Source: an uncultured Clostridia bacterium
GTDB lineage: Bacteria > Bacillota > Clostridia > Oscillospirales > Ruminococcaceae
Length of the DNA stretch: 42,107 bases
Direction of reading: 5' to 3'
Assembly (NCBI GenBank): GCA_947589035.1
Contig: CANPYZ010000023.1
Span: forward strand, 1 to 42,107
The translations under genes and the position numbers were made by a program. The notes beneath the pieces are model-generated. The model was not told the DNA's origin. It made no database searches and saw nothing but the letters and a program-made list of their open reading frames with translations. Below, one piece after another: positions 8,069 through 16,544 of the stretch. Each line of letters opens with the position of its first letter. Within the stretch, counting starts at the first letter, position 1.

Positions 8069-8124
8069 TTTACATACAATTTACATCACTGTGGTTTCAG
8101 ACTTTACATTGGGTATGCTATACT
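8069..8124 (+). promoter_or_regulatory. Pho-box-like repeats and -10 element before pstS
   Basis: TTTACA occurs at 8069-8074 and 8080-8085, exactly 11 bp apart, and again at 8103-8108. This matches the spaced TTAACA-like half-sites bound by PhoP/PhoB regulators. A -10 TATACT (8119-8124) follows, but the -35 position (TTCAGA, about 8096) is poor, as expected for an activator-dependent promoter. The phoB-phoR pair lies in the same cluster. Phosphate-starvation control is inferred. Confidence 0.65.
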
Positions 8125-8176
8125 GAATTTGTCAGATGAAGAAAAGTCTGAAAATTCAGAAAAAGGGAGTGCTTTG

Positions 8177-8986
8177 ATGAAAATTATCAAAAAAGCAATG
8201 ATTGGAGCAGCAGCTGTGGCGGTGCTTTTCAGTATAGCGGGTTGTAGTGATAAATCCGAACAGACTGTTTCAACGGACGGCTCAACATCAATGGAATCTG
8301 TAATTGGATTTCTGAGTGAAGCCTATCAGGAGAAAACCGGCGTAAAAGTCACCTATAATCCGACAGGCTCGGGGGCAGGGATTCAGGCGGTACAGGAAAA
8401 CCGTTGTGACATCGGGCTTTCAAGCCGTGTTCTCAAAGATGAAGAATCGGAAACGTTGAATGGCACTGTTATCGCCTATGACGGCATTGCAATAATTGTC
8501 AATCCTGAAAATTCCGTTGCGGATATGTCCGTAGAACAAATTGCACAAATTTATACAGGTGAAATTGACAATTGGCAAGACGTTGGCGGTAATGATTCAC
8601 CAATAGTCTGTATCGGACGTGAAGCGGCATCAGGTACAAGAGATGGTTTTGAATCCGTAACAGGTACGGAGAGCAAGTGCAAATACGCACAGGAATTGAC
8701 TTCTACAGGCGATGTCATTCAGACTGTTGCATCAAATCCGAATGCAATCGGTTACGCCTCTCTTGCGTCAGTCGGGGATTCTGTAAAAATTTTAAGTGTA
8801 GATGGCATTATTCCCTCAGAAGAAACAATTTTAAGCGGTGCTTATCCTGTTCAGAGAGGTTTCCTGCTTGTCACGCCAAAAGACAGAAATTTGTCCGAAA
8901 CAGCACAGAATTTCTATGATTTCTGCATGAGTAGTGAAGCGGACGAATTGATCAGAAAGGCAGGTGCGGTTCCCGTTGAAAAGTGA
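8177..8986 (+). CDS. pstS: Phosphate-binding lipoprotein PstS
   Basis: A 269-residue extracytoplasmic phosphate receptor for the Pst high-affinity ABC importer. A signal peptide ends in the lipobox SIAGC, whose Cys becomes the lipidated N-terminus, so the protein is membrane-anchored outside the cell. The mature part is a type II periplasmic-binding-protein fold with the phosphate-binding motifs DGSTSM near the N-terminus and ASGTRDGF in the middle. ATG 8177 has AAAGGGAG upstream; a longer in-frame TTG at 8129 lies at the transcription start region and can be discounted. It is the first gene of pstSCAB-phoU, behind Pho-box-like repeats. Its 3' end overlaps pstC. Confidence 0.96.
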   Translation: MKIIKKAMIGAAAVAVLFSIAGCSDKSEQTVSTDGSTSMESVIGFLSEAYQEKTGVKVTYNPTGSGAGIQAVQENRCDIGLSSRVLKDEESETLNGTVIAYDGIAIIVNPENSVADMSVEQIAQIYTGEIDNWQDVGGNDSPIVCIGREAASGTRDGFESVTGTESKCKYAQELTSTGDVIQTVASNPNAIGYASLASVGDSVKILSVDGIIPSEETILSGAYPVQRGFLLVTPKDRNLSETAQNFYDFCMSSEADELIRKAGAVPVEK

Positions 8987-9893
8987 AACAATTCAGACAG
9001 TACGCATTCAGCAGAAAGCACCTCGCAGAAATTTTTCAGCGGAAATTTTTGAAAAGATAATGCGTGTTCTGTTCAGTGTTTGCGGATTTATTGCAGTTGG
9101 ATTTGTCATTGTGATAACAATATTCTTAATTATATCCGGCGTTCCCGCAATAAAAGAAATTGGTATTACTAAATTTCTTTTCGGAACAAAATGGATTCCG
9201 ACTGCTGATTCTCCGGAATTTGGCATAATGCCGTTTATTTTAGCTTCGTTTTATGGCACTTTCGGAGCAATTTTAATCGGTGTGCCGTTGGGAATTTTAT
9301 GTGCAGTATTTCTCACAAAAATTTCTGGAAAACGTATCAGTGAAGTAGTGAGTGGTGCGGTAAATCTCATGGCAGGCATTCCGTCTGTTGTTTATGGACT
9401 TGTGGGAATGATTGTCATTGTGCCGGCAGTACGTGAAATTTTCGGACTTCCGGACGGTGCAAACCTGTTTTCAGCAATTCTTGTTTTAGCTGTAATGATT
9501 CTTCCGTCAGTAATTTCCGTTTCTGAAACGGCATTGAACGCCGTTCCGAAAGAATTTGAAGAAGCATCTCTTGCACTCGGTGCAACAAAGACAGAAACTA
9601 TCTTCAAAGTTACAGTTCCAGCGGCAAAAAGCGGAATTTTAGCTGCTGTAGTTCTTGGTGTCGGCAGGGCAATTGGTGAAGCAATGGCAGTTATGATGGT
9701 TTCGGGAAATGTTGCCAATATGCCGAAGATTTTCGGCAGTGTCAGATTTTTAACAACGGCAGTGGCAAGCGAAATGTCCTATTCATCAGGATTGCAAAGA
9801 CAAGCACTGTTTTCCATTGCACTTGTGCTGTTCATATTCATCATGGCGATAAATCTTGTACTGAATCTTGTGATAAAGAGGGAAAAGAAATGA
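8976..9893 (+). CDS. pstC: Phosphate ABC transporter permease PstC
   Basis: A 305-residue membrane subunit of the phosphate importer. It has about six helices, with the conserved permease loop near its middle (IPSVVYGLVGM) and the EAA-like loop (LGATKTETIFKVTVPAAKSG) that contacts PstB. The start is uncertain: TTG 8976 is preferred because AGGTG lies nine bases upstream, while GTG 8964 has AAAGG only three bases before it. Either start lies inside the end of pstS, so the two are coupled. Its stop overlaps pstA by ATGA. It pairs with PstA to form the channel. Confidence 0.95.
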   Translation: MKSETIQTVRIQQKAPRRNFSAEIFEKIMRVLFSVCGFIAVGFVIVITIFLIISGVPAIKEIGITKFLFGTKWIPTADSPEFGIMPFILASFYGTFGAILIGVPLGILCAVFLTKISGKRISEVVSGAVNLMAGIPSVVYGLVGMIVIVPAVREIFGLPDGANLFSAILVLAVMILPSVISVSETALNAVPKEFEEASLALGATKTETIFKVTVPAAKSGILAAVVLGVGRAIGEAMAVMMVSGNVANMPKIFGSVRFLTTAVASEMSYSSGLQRQALFSIALVLFIFIMAINLVLNLVIKREKK

Positions 9894-10756
9894 ATGAAAA
9901 AATTTCAAACACTCGGAAAATCAGGGATTTCATTCTGAAAAGCCTTGTATGGCTTTCAGCAGTGATTATTTGCCTGTTACTTTTGGGAATGCTCTGTTTT
10001 ATTTTGATAAAGGGACTTCCGCACATTTCATTAAAATTATTGACAACAAAACCAAGCCTGTTGAATGATACTGCCGGAATACTTCCAAATTTACTGAACA
10101 CGCTGTATATCATTATGATAACGTTGTTAATTGTTTTGCCTTTGGGAGTTGGTTCAGCGGTCTATCTGAATGAATACGCAAAAAATAAAAAAGCCGTCCA
10201 GCTTATTGAACTTGCCACGGAAACGCTTGCCGGAATACCGTCAATTATCTATGGACTTGTGGGAATGCTGATATTTGTACAGTTCTGCTCACTCGGAACA
10301 AGCCTTCTCGCAGGAGCATTCACACTTGTCATCATGACTTTGCCAACAATTATTAGAACAACGCAGGAAAGCCTGAAAACTGTTCCTGACAGTTATAGGG
10401 AAGGTTCTTTAGGACTTGGTGCGGGAAAGTGGTATATGATAAGGACTGCCGTTCTTCCTTCAGCAATTGACGGAATTGTAACAGGTTGTATTTTATCAGT
10501 CGGCAGAATCGTTGGTGAAAGTGCAGCATTACTTTTCACGGCAGGCATGGCAAATGAAATTCTAAATCCAGTACAGGCTGTTTCCAAAGGCGGAGCAGGT
10601 TCAACGCTTACAGTGTCAATGTATATGTACGCAAAGGAACGTGGCGATTTTGATACTGCTTTTGCCATTGCGGCAATATTGCTGATACTTACACTTTTGC
10701 TGAATATTTCGGCAAAATTCACCGCAAAATTACTGAAAAGAGGAGATAAACAATGA
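9890..10756 (+). CDS. pstA: Phosphate ABC transporter permease PstA
   Basis: A 288-residue membrane subunit with about six helices, partner of PstC. The conserved [11 protein letters not shown] segment and the EAA-like loop ([20 protein letters not shown]) are intact. The ATG overlaps the pstC stop (ATGA), and its own stop overlaps the pstB start in the same way, giving tight equimolar translation of the importer. Length is normal for the family. Confidence 0.95.
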   Translation: MNEKISNTRKIRDFILKSLVWLSAVIICLLLLGMLCFILIKGLPHISLKLLTTKPSLLNDTAGILPNLLNTLYIIMITLLIVLPLGVGSAVYLNEYAKNKKAVQLIELATETLAGIPSIIYGLVGMLIFVQFCSLGTSLLAGAFTLVIMTLPTIIRTTQESLKTVPDSYREGSLGLGAGKWYMIRTAVLPSAIDGIVTGCILSVGRIVGESAALLFTAGMANEILNPVQAVSKGGAGSTLTVSMYMYAKERGDFDTAFAIAAILLILTLLLNISAKFTAKLLKRGDKQ

Positions 10757-11502
10757 ACGCAATTGAAGCAAAAAATATGAATCTCTGGTACGGTACACAT
10801 CAGGCGTTGATGAATATCAATTTAACTCTCCCTGCACGTCAAATTACTGCTCTGATTGGTCCGTCAGGGTGCGGAAAATCCACATTTCTGAAGTCGCTGA
10901 ACCGTATGAATGATTTAGTTGAAGGTTGCCGCATTGAGGGAGAAATTACCCTTGACGGTGTGAATATTTATCAAAATTATGACGTGAACCAGCTTCGCAA
11001 ATGTGTAGGAATGGTATTTCAGAAACCGAATCCGTTTCCCATGAGCATTTACGACAATATCGCCTATGGACCTCGTATTCACGGTATCCGTTCACGAAAA
11101 AAATTAGACGAAATTGTGGAAACATCGCTGAAAAAAGCGGCAATCTGGGACGAGTGCAAAGACCGCTTGAAAAAAAGTGCTTTGGGTATGAGCGGCGGAC
11201 AACAGCAGAGATTGTGCATTGCTCGTGCGTTGGCGGTTGAACCGGAAGTGCTTTTAATGGACGAGCCGACTTCCGCACTTGACCCGATTTCCACTTCTAA
11301 AATTGAAGATTTAGCTGTGGAATTAAGTGAAAAATATACAATCGTCATGGTCACGCACAATATGCAACAGGCGGTGAGAATTGCCGATAAAACAGCATTT
11401 TTTCTGCTTGGTGAACTGATTGAATCCGGCGATACGGATAAAATGTTTTCCACGCCGAAAGATAAACGCACAGAAGATTATATTACAGGAAGGTTTGGTT
11501 GA
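10753..11502 (+). CDS. pstB: Phosphate ABC transporter ATPase PstB
   Basis: A 249-residue ATPase that drives phosphate import. Walker [10 protein letters not shown], signature LSGGQ-type motif (here MSGGQQQR), Walker [14 protein letters not shown] and switch His (VTHNM) are intact. The wording of the Walker A and the [14 protein letters not shown] segment is characteristic of PstB as opposed to other importers. It overlaps pstA by ATGA, and phoU starts one base after its stop. Confidence 0.97.
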   Translation: MNAIEAKNMNLWYGTHQALMNINLTLPARQITALIGPSGCGKSTFLKSLNRMNDLVEGCRIEGEITLDGVNIYQNYDVNQLRKCVGMVFQKPNPFPMSIYDNIAYGPRIHGIRSRKKLDEIVETSLKKAAIWDECKDRLKKSALGMSGGQQQRLCIARALAVEPEVLLMDEPTSALDPISTSKIEDLAVELSEKYTIVMVTHNMQQAVRIADKTAFFLLGELIESGDTDKMFSTPKDKRTEDYITGRFG

Positions 11503-11503
11503 T

Positions 11504-12145
11504 ATGCGTAATCGTTATGAAGAACAGCTCCGTCTTCTGAATAGAGAATTGACGGAAATGGGTGCATTGTGTGAGGAATCAATTGCTTGTGCTGTGAAGT
11601 ATCTCACAGAAAACAAGCCCGAAATGAAACAGAATGCAGAAGAATGTGAAAAACAAATTGACCGCATGGAACGTGACATTGAAACACTTTGCATGAGACT
11701 GTTAATGCATCAACAACCACTTGCAACGGATTTCCGACTGATTACCGCAGCGTTGAAAATGATTTCCGATATGGAGCGTATCGGAGACCATGCGGAAGAT
11801 ATTGTAGAAATCGGCGGTTATATTACAGAAACAGATATGCACTTAAGGGCGCATATTGCCGAAATGGCACAGTCTGCCGTGAAAATGCTGACAGCAAGTG
11901 TTGACTCCTATATTCAGCGGAATGAAAAACTTGCGCAGTCTGTCATTCTTATGGATGATACAATTGATGAATTATTTATTCAGCTGAAACAAAAGCTAAT
12001 TTCTGTAATTTGCAATGAAAAAGAAAATGCGGAATCTGTTTTGGATTTGTTGATGATTGCGAAATATTTTGAACGTATAGGCGACCATGCGGAAAATATT
12101 GCGGAATGGGTAATTTATGCCGTTACTGGACAGCATAAAACTTGA
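11504..12145 (+). CDS. phoU: Phosphate signalling protein PhoU
   Basis: A 213-residue all-helical protein with the two PhoU repeats, each carrying the conserved metal-binding ERIGDHAE motif (MERIGDHAEDI and FERIGDHAENI). PhoU links the Pst importer to the PhoR kinase and keeps the pathway off when phosphate is plentiful. ATG 11504 follows GGAAGG. The phoB promoter begins at the phoU stop, so phoB-phoR can also be transcribed independently. Confidence 0.96.
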   Translation: MRNRYEEQLRLLNRELTEMGALCEESIACAVKYLTENKPEMKQNAEECEKQIDRMERDIETLCMRLLMHQQPLATDFRLITAALKMISDMERIGDHAEDIVEIGGYITETDMHLRAHIAEMAQSAVKMLTASVDSYIQRNEKLAQSVILMDDTIDELFIQLKQKLISVICNEKENAESVLDLLMIAKYFERIGDHAENIAEWVIYAVTGQHKT

Positions 12146-12170
12146 TTTTTTCGGTGAAATGTGGTATCAT
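12142..12170 (+). promoter_or_regulatory. Promoter of phoB-phoR
   Basis: TTGATT (12142-12147) overlaps the phoU stop, followed after 17 bases by TATCAT (12165-12170). It is nearly the same sequence as the nuclease-gene promoter at 7064-7092. It implies a basal supply of PhoB and PhoR independent of pst induction, and a very short leader. Confidence 0.65.
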
Positions 12171-12186
12171 AGAAACGGTGATGATT

Positions 12187-12861
12187 ATGGAAAGGATTTA
12201 CATTGTAGAAGATGATGACAATATTCGTAAACTTGTTTGCTATGCACTGAATCGAGAAAATTATACTGCACAGGGGTTTGCATTGCCTTCTGAATTTTAC
12301 AGAGAATTTAAAAATACAAAACCGGATTTAATCCTGCTTGACATTATGCTGCCGGAAGAAGACGGACTTGAAATTTTACAGAAAATCAGAAATCATTCTC
12401 CTGATATGCCTGTGATTATGCTGACGGCAAAAGGCAGTGAATTTGACAAAGTAACAGGGCTTGACATGGGAGCAGATGATTACATTGCAAAACCTTTCGG
12501 AATTACGGAATTGATTTCCCGTGTGCGTGCGGTTCTGCGGAGAAGTAACAGAGGAAATTCCCGAAAAATTTATCAATTCGGCATATTGGCAATTGACACG
12601 GAAAAACATATTGTGACTGTTTCGGAAAAGCCTGTTACACTCTCTTTCAAAGAATTTTCCTTGTTGGAAATTCTTCTCAAAGCGGACGGAAAAGTTGTCA
12701 CCCGTGAAGAATTGTTCACAAAAATATGGGGCGATTTTTACGGCGAATCAAGAACACTTGACGTACACATCAAAAATCTTCGTAAAAAACTCGGCAGTGC
12801 AGGAAATTATATCAAAACAGTAAAAAATATCGGCTACAGAATCGGTGAAGAAAATGAATAA
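12187..12861 (+). CDS. phoB: Phosphate regulon response regulator PhoB (PhoP type)
   Basis: A 224-residue OmpR-family regulator with receiver residues E8-D9-D10, phosphoacceptor D52 (LLDIMLP), T80 and K102, and a winged-helix domain ending in NIGYRI. Position next to pst and phoU gives the assignment; the sequence alone would say only OmpR family. Start: ATG 12187, after GGTG; the frame extends upstream through the promoter, which cannot be translated from this transcript, and ATG 12181 is an alternative. The likely targets are the 11-bp-spaced TTTACA repeats before pstS. Its stop overlaps phoR. Confidence 0.92.
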   Translation: MERIYIVEDDDNIRKLVCYALNRENYTAQGFALPSEFYREFKNTKPDLILLDIMLPEEDGLEILQKIRNHSPDMPVIMLTAKGSEFDKVTGLDMGADDYIAKPFGITELISRVRAVLRRSNRGNSRKIYQFGILAIDTEKHIVTVSEKPVTLSFKEFSLLEILLKADGKVVTREELFTKIWGDFYGESRTLDVHIKNLRKKLGSAGNYIKTVKNIGYRIGEENE

Positions 12862-14083
12862 GAAAATTTTCCGCTATTCACTAATCATTTCATTTTCATT
12901 ACTTCTGATAAGTGTTATACTGATTATGGGTATTCTTTACGAATATTTTCAGAATCAATTAAAATTAGAATTAGAGAAAGAGGCTGATTATATCAGCACG
13001 GCAATTCTGACAGAGGGCATTTCTTATTTTGATAAAATAAACTCCGATGAAAGAATTACACTGATTGCCCCTGACGGAACTGTTCTTGCAGATACAGACA
13101 CAGATTCCGAAAAACTCGAAAATCATCTTGACCGAAAAGAAATTCAGCTTGCATTGAAAAACGGAACAGGCACAAGTGTACGGTATTCCAAAACATTCAT
13201 GGAACGAACAATTTATTATGCCGTAACACTCGAAAACGGCAATATACTGAGAGTTTCTGAAAAACAATATACAGTCATCACAATTTTGTTAGGGCTTGCT
13301 CAACCTATAGTTATGATTATCTTGCTGACCATTCTTTCTTCGGCAATTCTCACAGCGAAAATTTCAAAAAATATTATTGACAGTGAAGAACAGAAAAAGC
13401 GTGAAATTATGCGACGTGAATTTACTTCAAATGTTTCCCATGAACTGAAAACACCATTGACTTCAATTTCAGGGTTTGCAGAAATGCTGATGCAAGGTGA
13501 TGCCACAAATGAAACTGTTGTTGACTTTTCAAAATCAATTTACGACGAATCACAAAGAATGATAACGCTTGTACAAGATATTCTCCGCATTTCAGAATTG
13601 GACGAAAAAACAGAATTTGAACAGGAAGAAATTGACCTTTATGCCCTCGCTGAAAACGTAGCAGAACGTTTACAATCTGAGGCTGAAAAAATGCAGGTGC
13701 AGTTGCGTGTTATTGGTGAACATTGCCATGTATATGGTGTGCGAAAAATTCTTGATGAAATAGTACACAATCTTTGTGACAATGCAATAAAATACAATCA
13801 TCCGAATGGGCTTGCGGAAATCGGTATTCATGAAATTGAAGATTCGATTCTGTTGTCTGTTCGTGACACTGGTATCGGCATTGCAAAAGAAGAACAGGAA
13901 CGCATTTTTGAACGTTTCTATCGTGTGGACAAGGCACGTTCAAAGGCAATCGGTGGAACAGGTCTTGGGCTATCAATTGTAAAACATGGAGCGATATATC
14001 ATCATGCACAGATTCACATTGAAAGTGATATTGGAAAAGGTACAATCATTACGATTTCTTTTCCCATATCTGAGAACAAATAA
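12854..14083 (+). CDS. phoR: Phosphate regulon sensor kinase PhoR
   Basis: A 409-residue sensor kinase. It has an N-terminal membrane helix (about 8-29), an external segment of about 110 residues, a second helix (about 143-168), then HisKA with H196 (SNVSHELKTPLT) and HATPase with the N-box CDNAIKYN, DTGIGIAKEE, FERFYRVDKARS and GGTGLGLSIVKH. No cytoplasmic PAS domain is evident between the second helix and HisKA, making it shorter than the Bacillus PhoR. ATG 12854 follows GGTG six bases upstream and overlaps the phoB stop; GTG 12845 is an alternative. Followed by a strong terminator. Confidence 0.92.
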   Translation: MNKKIFRYSLIISFSLLLISVILIMGILYEYFQNQLKLELEKEADYISTAILTEGISYFDKINSDERITLIAPDGTVLADTDTDSEKLENHLDRKEIQLALKNGTGTSVRYSKTFMERTIYYAVTLENGNILRVSEKQYTVITILLGLAQPIVMIILLTILSSAILTAKISKNIIDSEEQKKREIMRREFTSNVSHELKTPLTSISGFAEMLMQGDATNETVVDFSKSIYDESQRMITLVQDILRISELDEKTEFEQEEIDLYALAENVAERLQSEAEKMQVQLRVIGEHCHVYGVRKILDEIVHNLCDNAIKYNHPNGLAEIGIHEIEDSILLSVRDTGIGIAKEEQERIFERFYRVDKARSKAIGGTGLGLSIVKHGAIYHHAQIHIESDIGKGTIITISFPISENK

Positions 14084-14115
14084 CAGAACATTTTCATAAA
14101 TTTTCTTTTCAATCT

Positions 14116-14140
14116 GACCGCCTTGGCGGTCTTTTTCTTT
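14116..14140 (+). terminator. Intrinsic terminator after phoR
   Basis: GACCGC (14116-14121) pairs with GCGGTC (14126-14131) around CTTG, followed by a T-rich run to 14140. It closes the pst-pho cluster. Confidence 0.85.
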
Positions 14141-14400
14141 CGAGGATTTTAGAGAGAATTTTTCCCCCTTTTCCGAAAAGTGGCGCAAAATACTGTGCTT
14201 GTTAAATTTGAACGGACATATCTGCCCATTTCTATTTTTAGTCGTTTTTACAGCCGTTTTCACGCTTCTACATGGATTTTATTTTAATCCGGTTCGGCAC
14301 AGTTATTGCATAGTCTGGCGGCAGTTTGATGAAATTTTTAGAAGTGGACAAAATACGAATATTGATATAATAAAAGAAAAAGTACAAGGAGATGCTGTAG
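14141..14400. other. Spacer before the decayed IS1-type transposase
   Basis: About 260 bases with no credible gene. A -10-like TATAAT at about 14366-14371 and the Shine-Dalgarno AAGGAG (14386-14391) belong to the transposase remnant that starts at 14401. I could not identify an insertion-sequence terminal repeat here. Confidence 0.35.
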
Positions 14401-15200
14401 ATGAGAAAAGCAACAATAGAAAAAGGAAAGATATGTCCGAATTGTAAGAAATAAGAAAATCAAATCAAGATAGGATATAATAGGTCAGGAACTCAGCGAT
14501 GCAGATATAAAGATTGTAGCATAAGGTTATACAATTGATCCCAAAAAACATGAATATCCTGAAGAAATGAAAAAACTGGCAATGAAAATGTATGATTCAG
14601 GAGTAAGCGGACGTGGAGTAGGTAAAATTTTAGGTATGAATAAGACTAATGTCTATAACTGGATAAAAACTAAATCTTGACGTTGAGATTGAAATTGGAA
14701 ATTTGCCATCAGAGCGTGAATTAGATGAACTTTATTGGTTTATAGGTAAAAAGAGTAATTTCAAAACTCGTGAAAATGTTTATTTAATCACGATGATCAG
14801 CCGAAATCCACATTTGATTGTCAGTTTTGATGTTGTGTCTGATCAATCAAGTGAACGAATACAAAATATTGTTGACAGTTCACCAGAAGCTGATTTTTAT
14901 TATACTAATGGATATTTATAGTACATTGATGTCCTTTATCTGGACAAACACATTCGCAATGTATGAGATAAAAAAGATACACATCATGTTGAAAGCATAA
15001 ATGCTGATTTACGTCATGATATCCCTGTTCTCGCAAGAAAAAGCAGCTGTTTTTTCCGAAAAATTGAAACACTTTATGCTGTTGTAGTTGTATTTATTGA
15101 TGCTTTTAATTGCTTTGGCTTGGCTAAATATAAATATCGTCAACGTAAAAAACCTGGTGAACTTCCTTTTTCTGTTGTTGATTTTTTAGCCAACCCAGAA
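14401..15200 (+). mobile_element. Decayed IS1-family transposase (InsA- and InsB-like parts)
   Basis: The first part (ATG 14401, good Shine-Dalgarno) encodes a zinc-ribbon start (ICPNCKK, then GTQRCRYKDCSIR) and a helix-turn-helix region (GVGKILGMNKTNVYNWIKTK), like InsA of IS1. It is broken by an in-frame TAA at 14452 and a one-base shift near 14515. The second part reads LPSERELDELYWFIGKK, ENVYLITMISR, then HHVESINADLRHDIPVLARK and FIDAFNCFGLAKYK, the IS1 catalytic domain, with internal stops TAG at 14919 and TGA near 14964. It is therefore inactive. The right end runs into the glf fragment at about 15190-15210, suggesting insertion into, or recombination with, that copy of glf. Terminal repeats were not found, so the outer limits are approximate. 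Confidence 0.75.
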
Positions 15201-15530
15201 AAATACTCATGGCTGATTACCATTTTCGGCAAATTATTGCCATTTTCATCTTTCCCAAATTCAAAAGCATTACCTTGAAAATTTGGTATATCAAGTAACT
15301 CTGTTTCAAAATGAACAGAACAATATTCAAGTGTGCCAAGCTTGAAATCAAAATATGCATCGATTGAACCTGTATAAATTACTTTTTCTGTCAAAGCATC
15401 CAATTCCGCTTTATGCTCCAGATAATCCATATTCAGATGAACCTCAATGCCTTCCAGTATATTCACAACTATCTGCACATAACCGCTGGTAAGGATATCC
15501 TAATAAAGAGCATTGAAATAGTTATTATCA
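15190..15530 (-). pseudogene. Fragment of a second, diverged glf copy
   Basis: The minus strand encodes a peptide clearly homologous to the middle of the intact glf product (16541-17665): DNNYFNALY, then ILEGIEVHLNMDYLEHKAEL against MLDGIEVRLGVDYLEHKSEL, TGSIDAYFDFKLGTLEY against TGAIDAYFGYQLGTLEY, and ENGNNLPKMVISHE against KNGNDLPKTVISRE. Compared with glf it has a TAG after NALY and lacks about 18 codons after FQGNA (the part matching VNYTDRETPW), and both ends are missing. It sits directly behind the last gene of the EPS operon and next to the IS1 remnant. It is not functional. Confidence 0.85.
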
Positions 15531-16544
15531 TCAGCTTTTATTCTGTTTTTTGATTTTGGAAAGATATATTTTTCTTGGTTTGAATGGAAAATCTAACAGC
15601 CATATTTTTGTTGTGAGCCAGTAATAGTCCAATGCACCTATCACTCCACCACAGAAGAGTACTACAAGCCAAACAAATATTACTGAGATATGAAGTTTGA
15701 GCAGACATACACGTATCACATTAAGAATTATCGGGTGAAGAATATATATGTATATTGATATTTGTCCAAGGAACGAGATAAAGTTCTTTTTGTTGCTGCT
15801 GCATCTTATTTTATAAAATAAGGATGCTATCATGGTTATGCTTGATACATTTATCAGAATGACTAAGAACATATTGCTGCGGTGGTTGAATACGAGACAC
15901 CAACATACAATGCTGATTGTCATGGACAATATCACTGAGATATTCTTCTTCAAAACGTCCCTGTATTTATAGAACATCAATCCAGCAGTATAGCAAATCG
16001 GATAATAGAGTACTCTATCAACAAGCTTTATATTTGTTGTTATAAAGCATCTCGAAAATGCCATCAGAACTGTTATACTGAAAATTATTTCAGTTTTATA
16101 CTTTGTTGTTTTATCTAATCCCGCAATTATAATCTCTATAAAGAATAGGATATATATGAACCACAGAAATGCTATAGGATTAAGTAAAATCATAAAAAGA
16201 TCCTTTACTTCGACCTGTCGTGTTACCCATTTTGAAAATACAAATTTGCCCAGCCAGATAGGTACTGCAAAAATAAGATACGGAACAAAGAGATCAAAGA
16301 ATTTCTTTTTTACGAAACTGCTATACTTGGAGTTCCTGAGCGTATTCCTTTCGTGCATAGCATAAATATATCCAGAAGCAAGAAAGAATAGGGGCATATG
16401 AAATGTTTTTATAAAAAAATCAAGATTATTCAGCAAAAATGAATTTAGATTAAGTCCCGCAACCGTTCTTGCTATTGTATGCTCAAATACTACAAACAGA
16501 ATTGCAATACCCTTTAATTCATCGATCCAGTATTCTCTTTTCAT
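15531..16544 (-). CDS. Acyltransferase family 3 membrane protein
   Basis: A 337-residue polytopic membrane protein (about ten helices) of the acyltransferase-3 group, which O-acetylates or otherwise acylates surface sugars. The N-terminus has the family pattern WIDELKGIAILFVVFEHT with the conserved His in the first helix region, and FHMPLFFLASGY. It is the last gene of the minus-strand EPS operon and starts with an ATGA overlap with the glf stop. A role in acetylating the polysaccharide is inferred from family and position. Its stop adjoins the glf pseudogene fragment, so the operon end has been rearranged. Confidence 0.85.
   Translation of the reverse strand: MKREYWIDELKGIAILFVVFEHTIARTVAGLNLNSFLLNNLDFFIKTFHMPLFFLASGYIYAMHERNTLRNSKYSSFVKKKFFDLFVPYLIFAVPIWLGKFVFSKWVTRQVEVKDLFMILLNPIAFLWFIYILFFIEIIIAGLDKTTKYKTEIIFSITVLMAFSRCFITTNIKLVDRVLYYPICYTAGLMFYKYRDVLKKNISVILSMTISIVCWCLVFNHRSNMFLVILINVSSITMIASLFYKIRCSSNKKNFISFLGQISIYIYILHPIILNVIRVCLLKLHISVIFVWLVVLFCGGVIGALDYYWLTTKIWLLDFPFKPRKIYLSKIKKQNKS

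Noticed and set aside
11079-11471. Long minus-strand frames inside pstB and similar frames opposite other genes
   Set aside because: They are shadows of well-supported genes: no Shine-Dalgarno, unlikely composition and complete overlap.
14703-14921. 72-codon plus-strand frame as an independent gene
   Set aside because: It is one piece of the decayed IS1-type transposase; the same frame continues past the TAG with matching domain sequence.
15140-15478. The 112-codon frame on the minus strand as a functional small mutase
   Set aside because: It lacks the FAD-binding N-terminus and the C-terminus, begins after an internal stop and ends by reading into the IS1 remnant.
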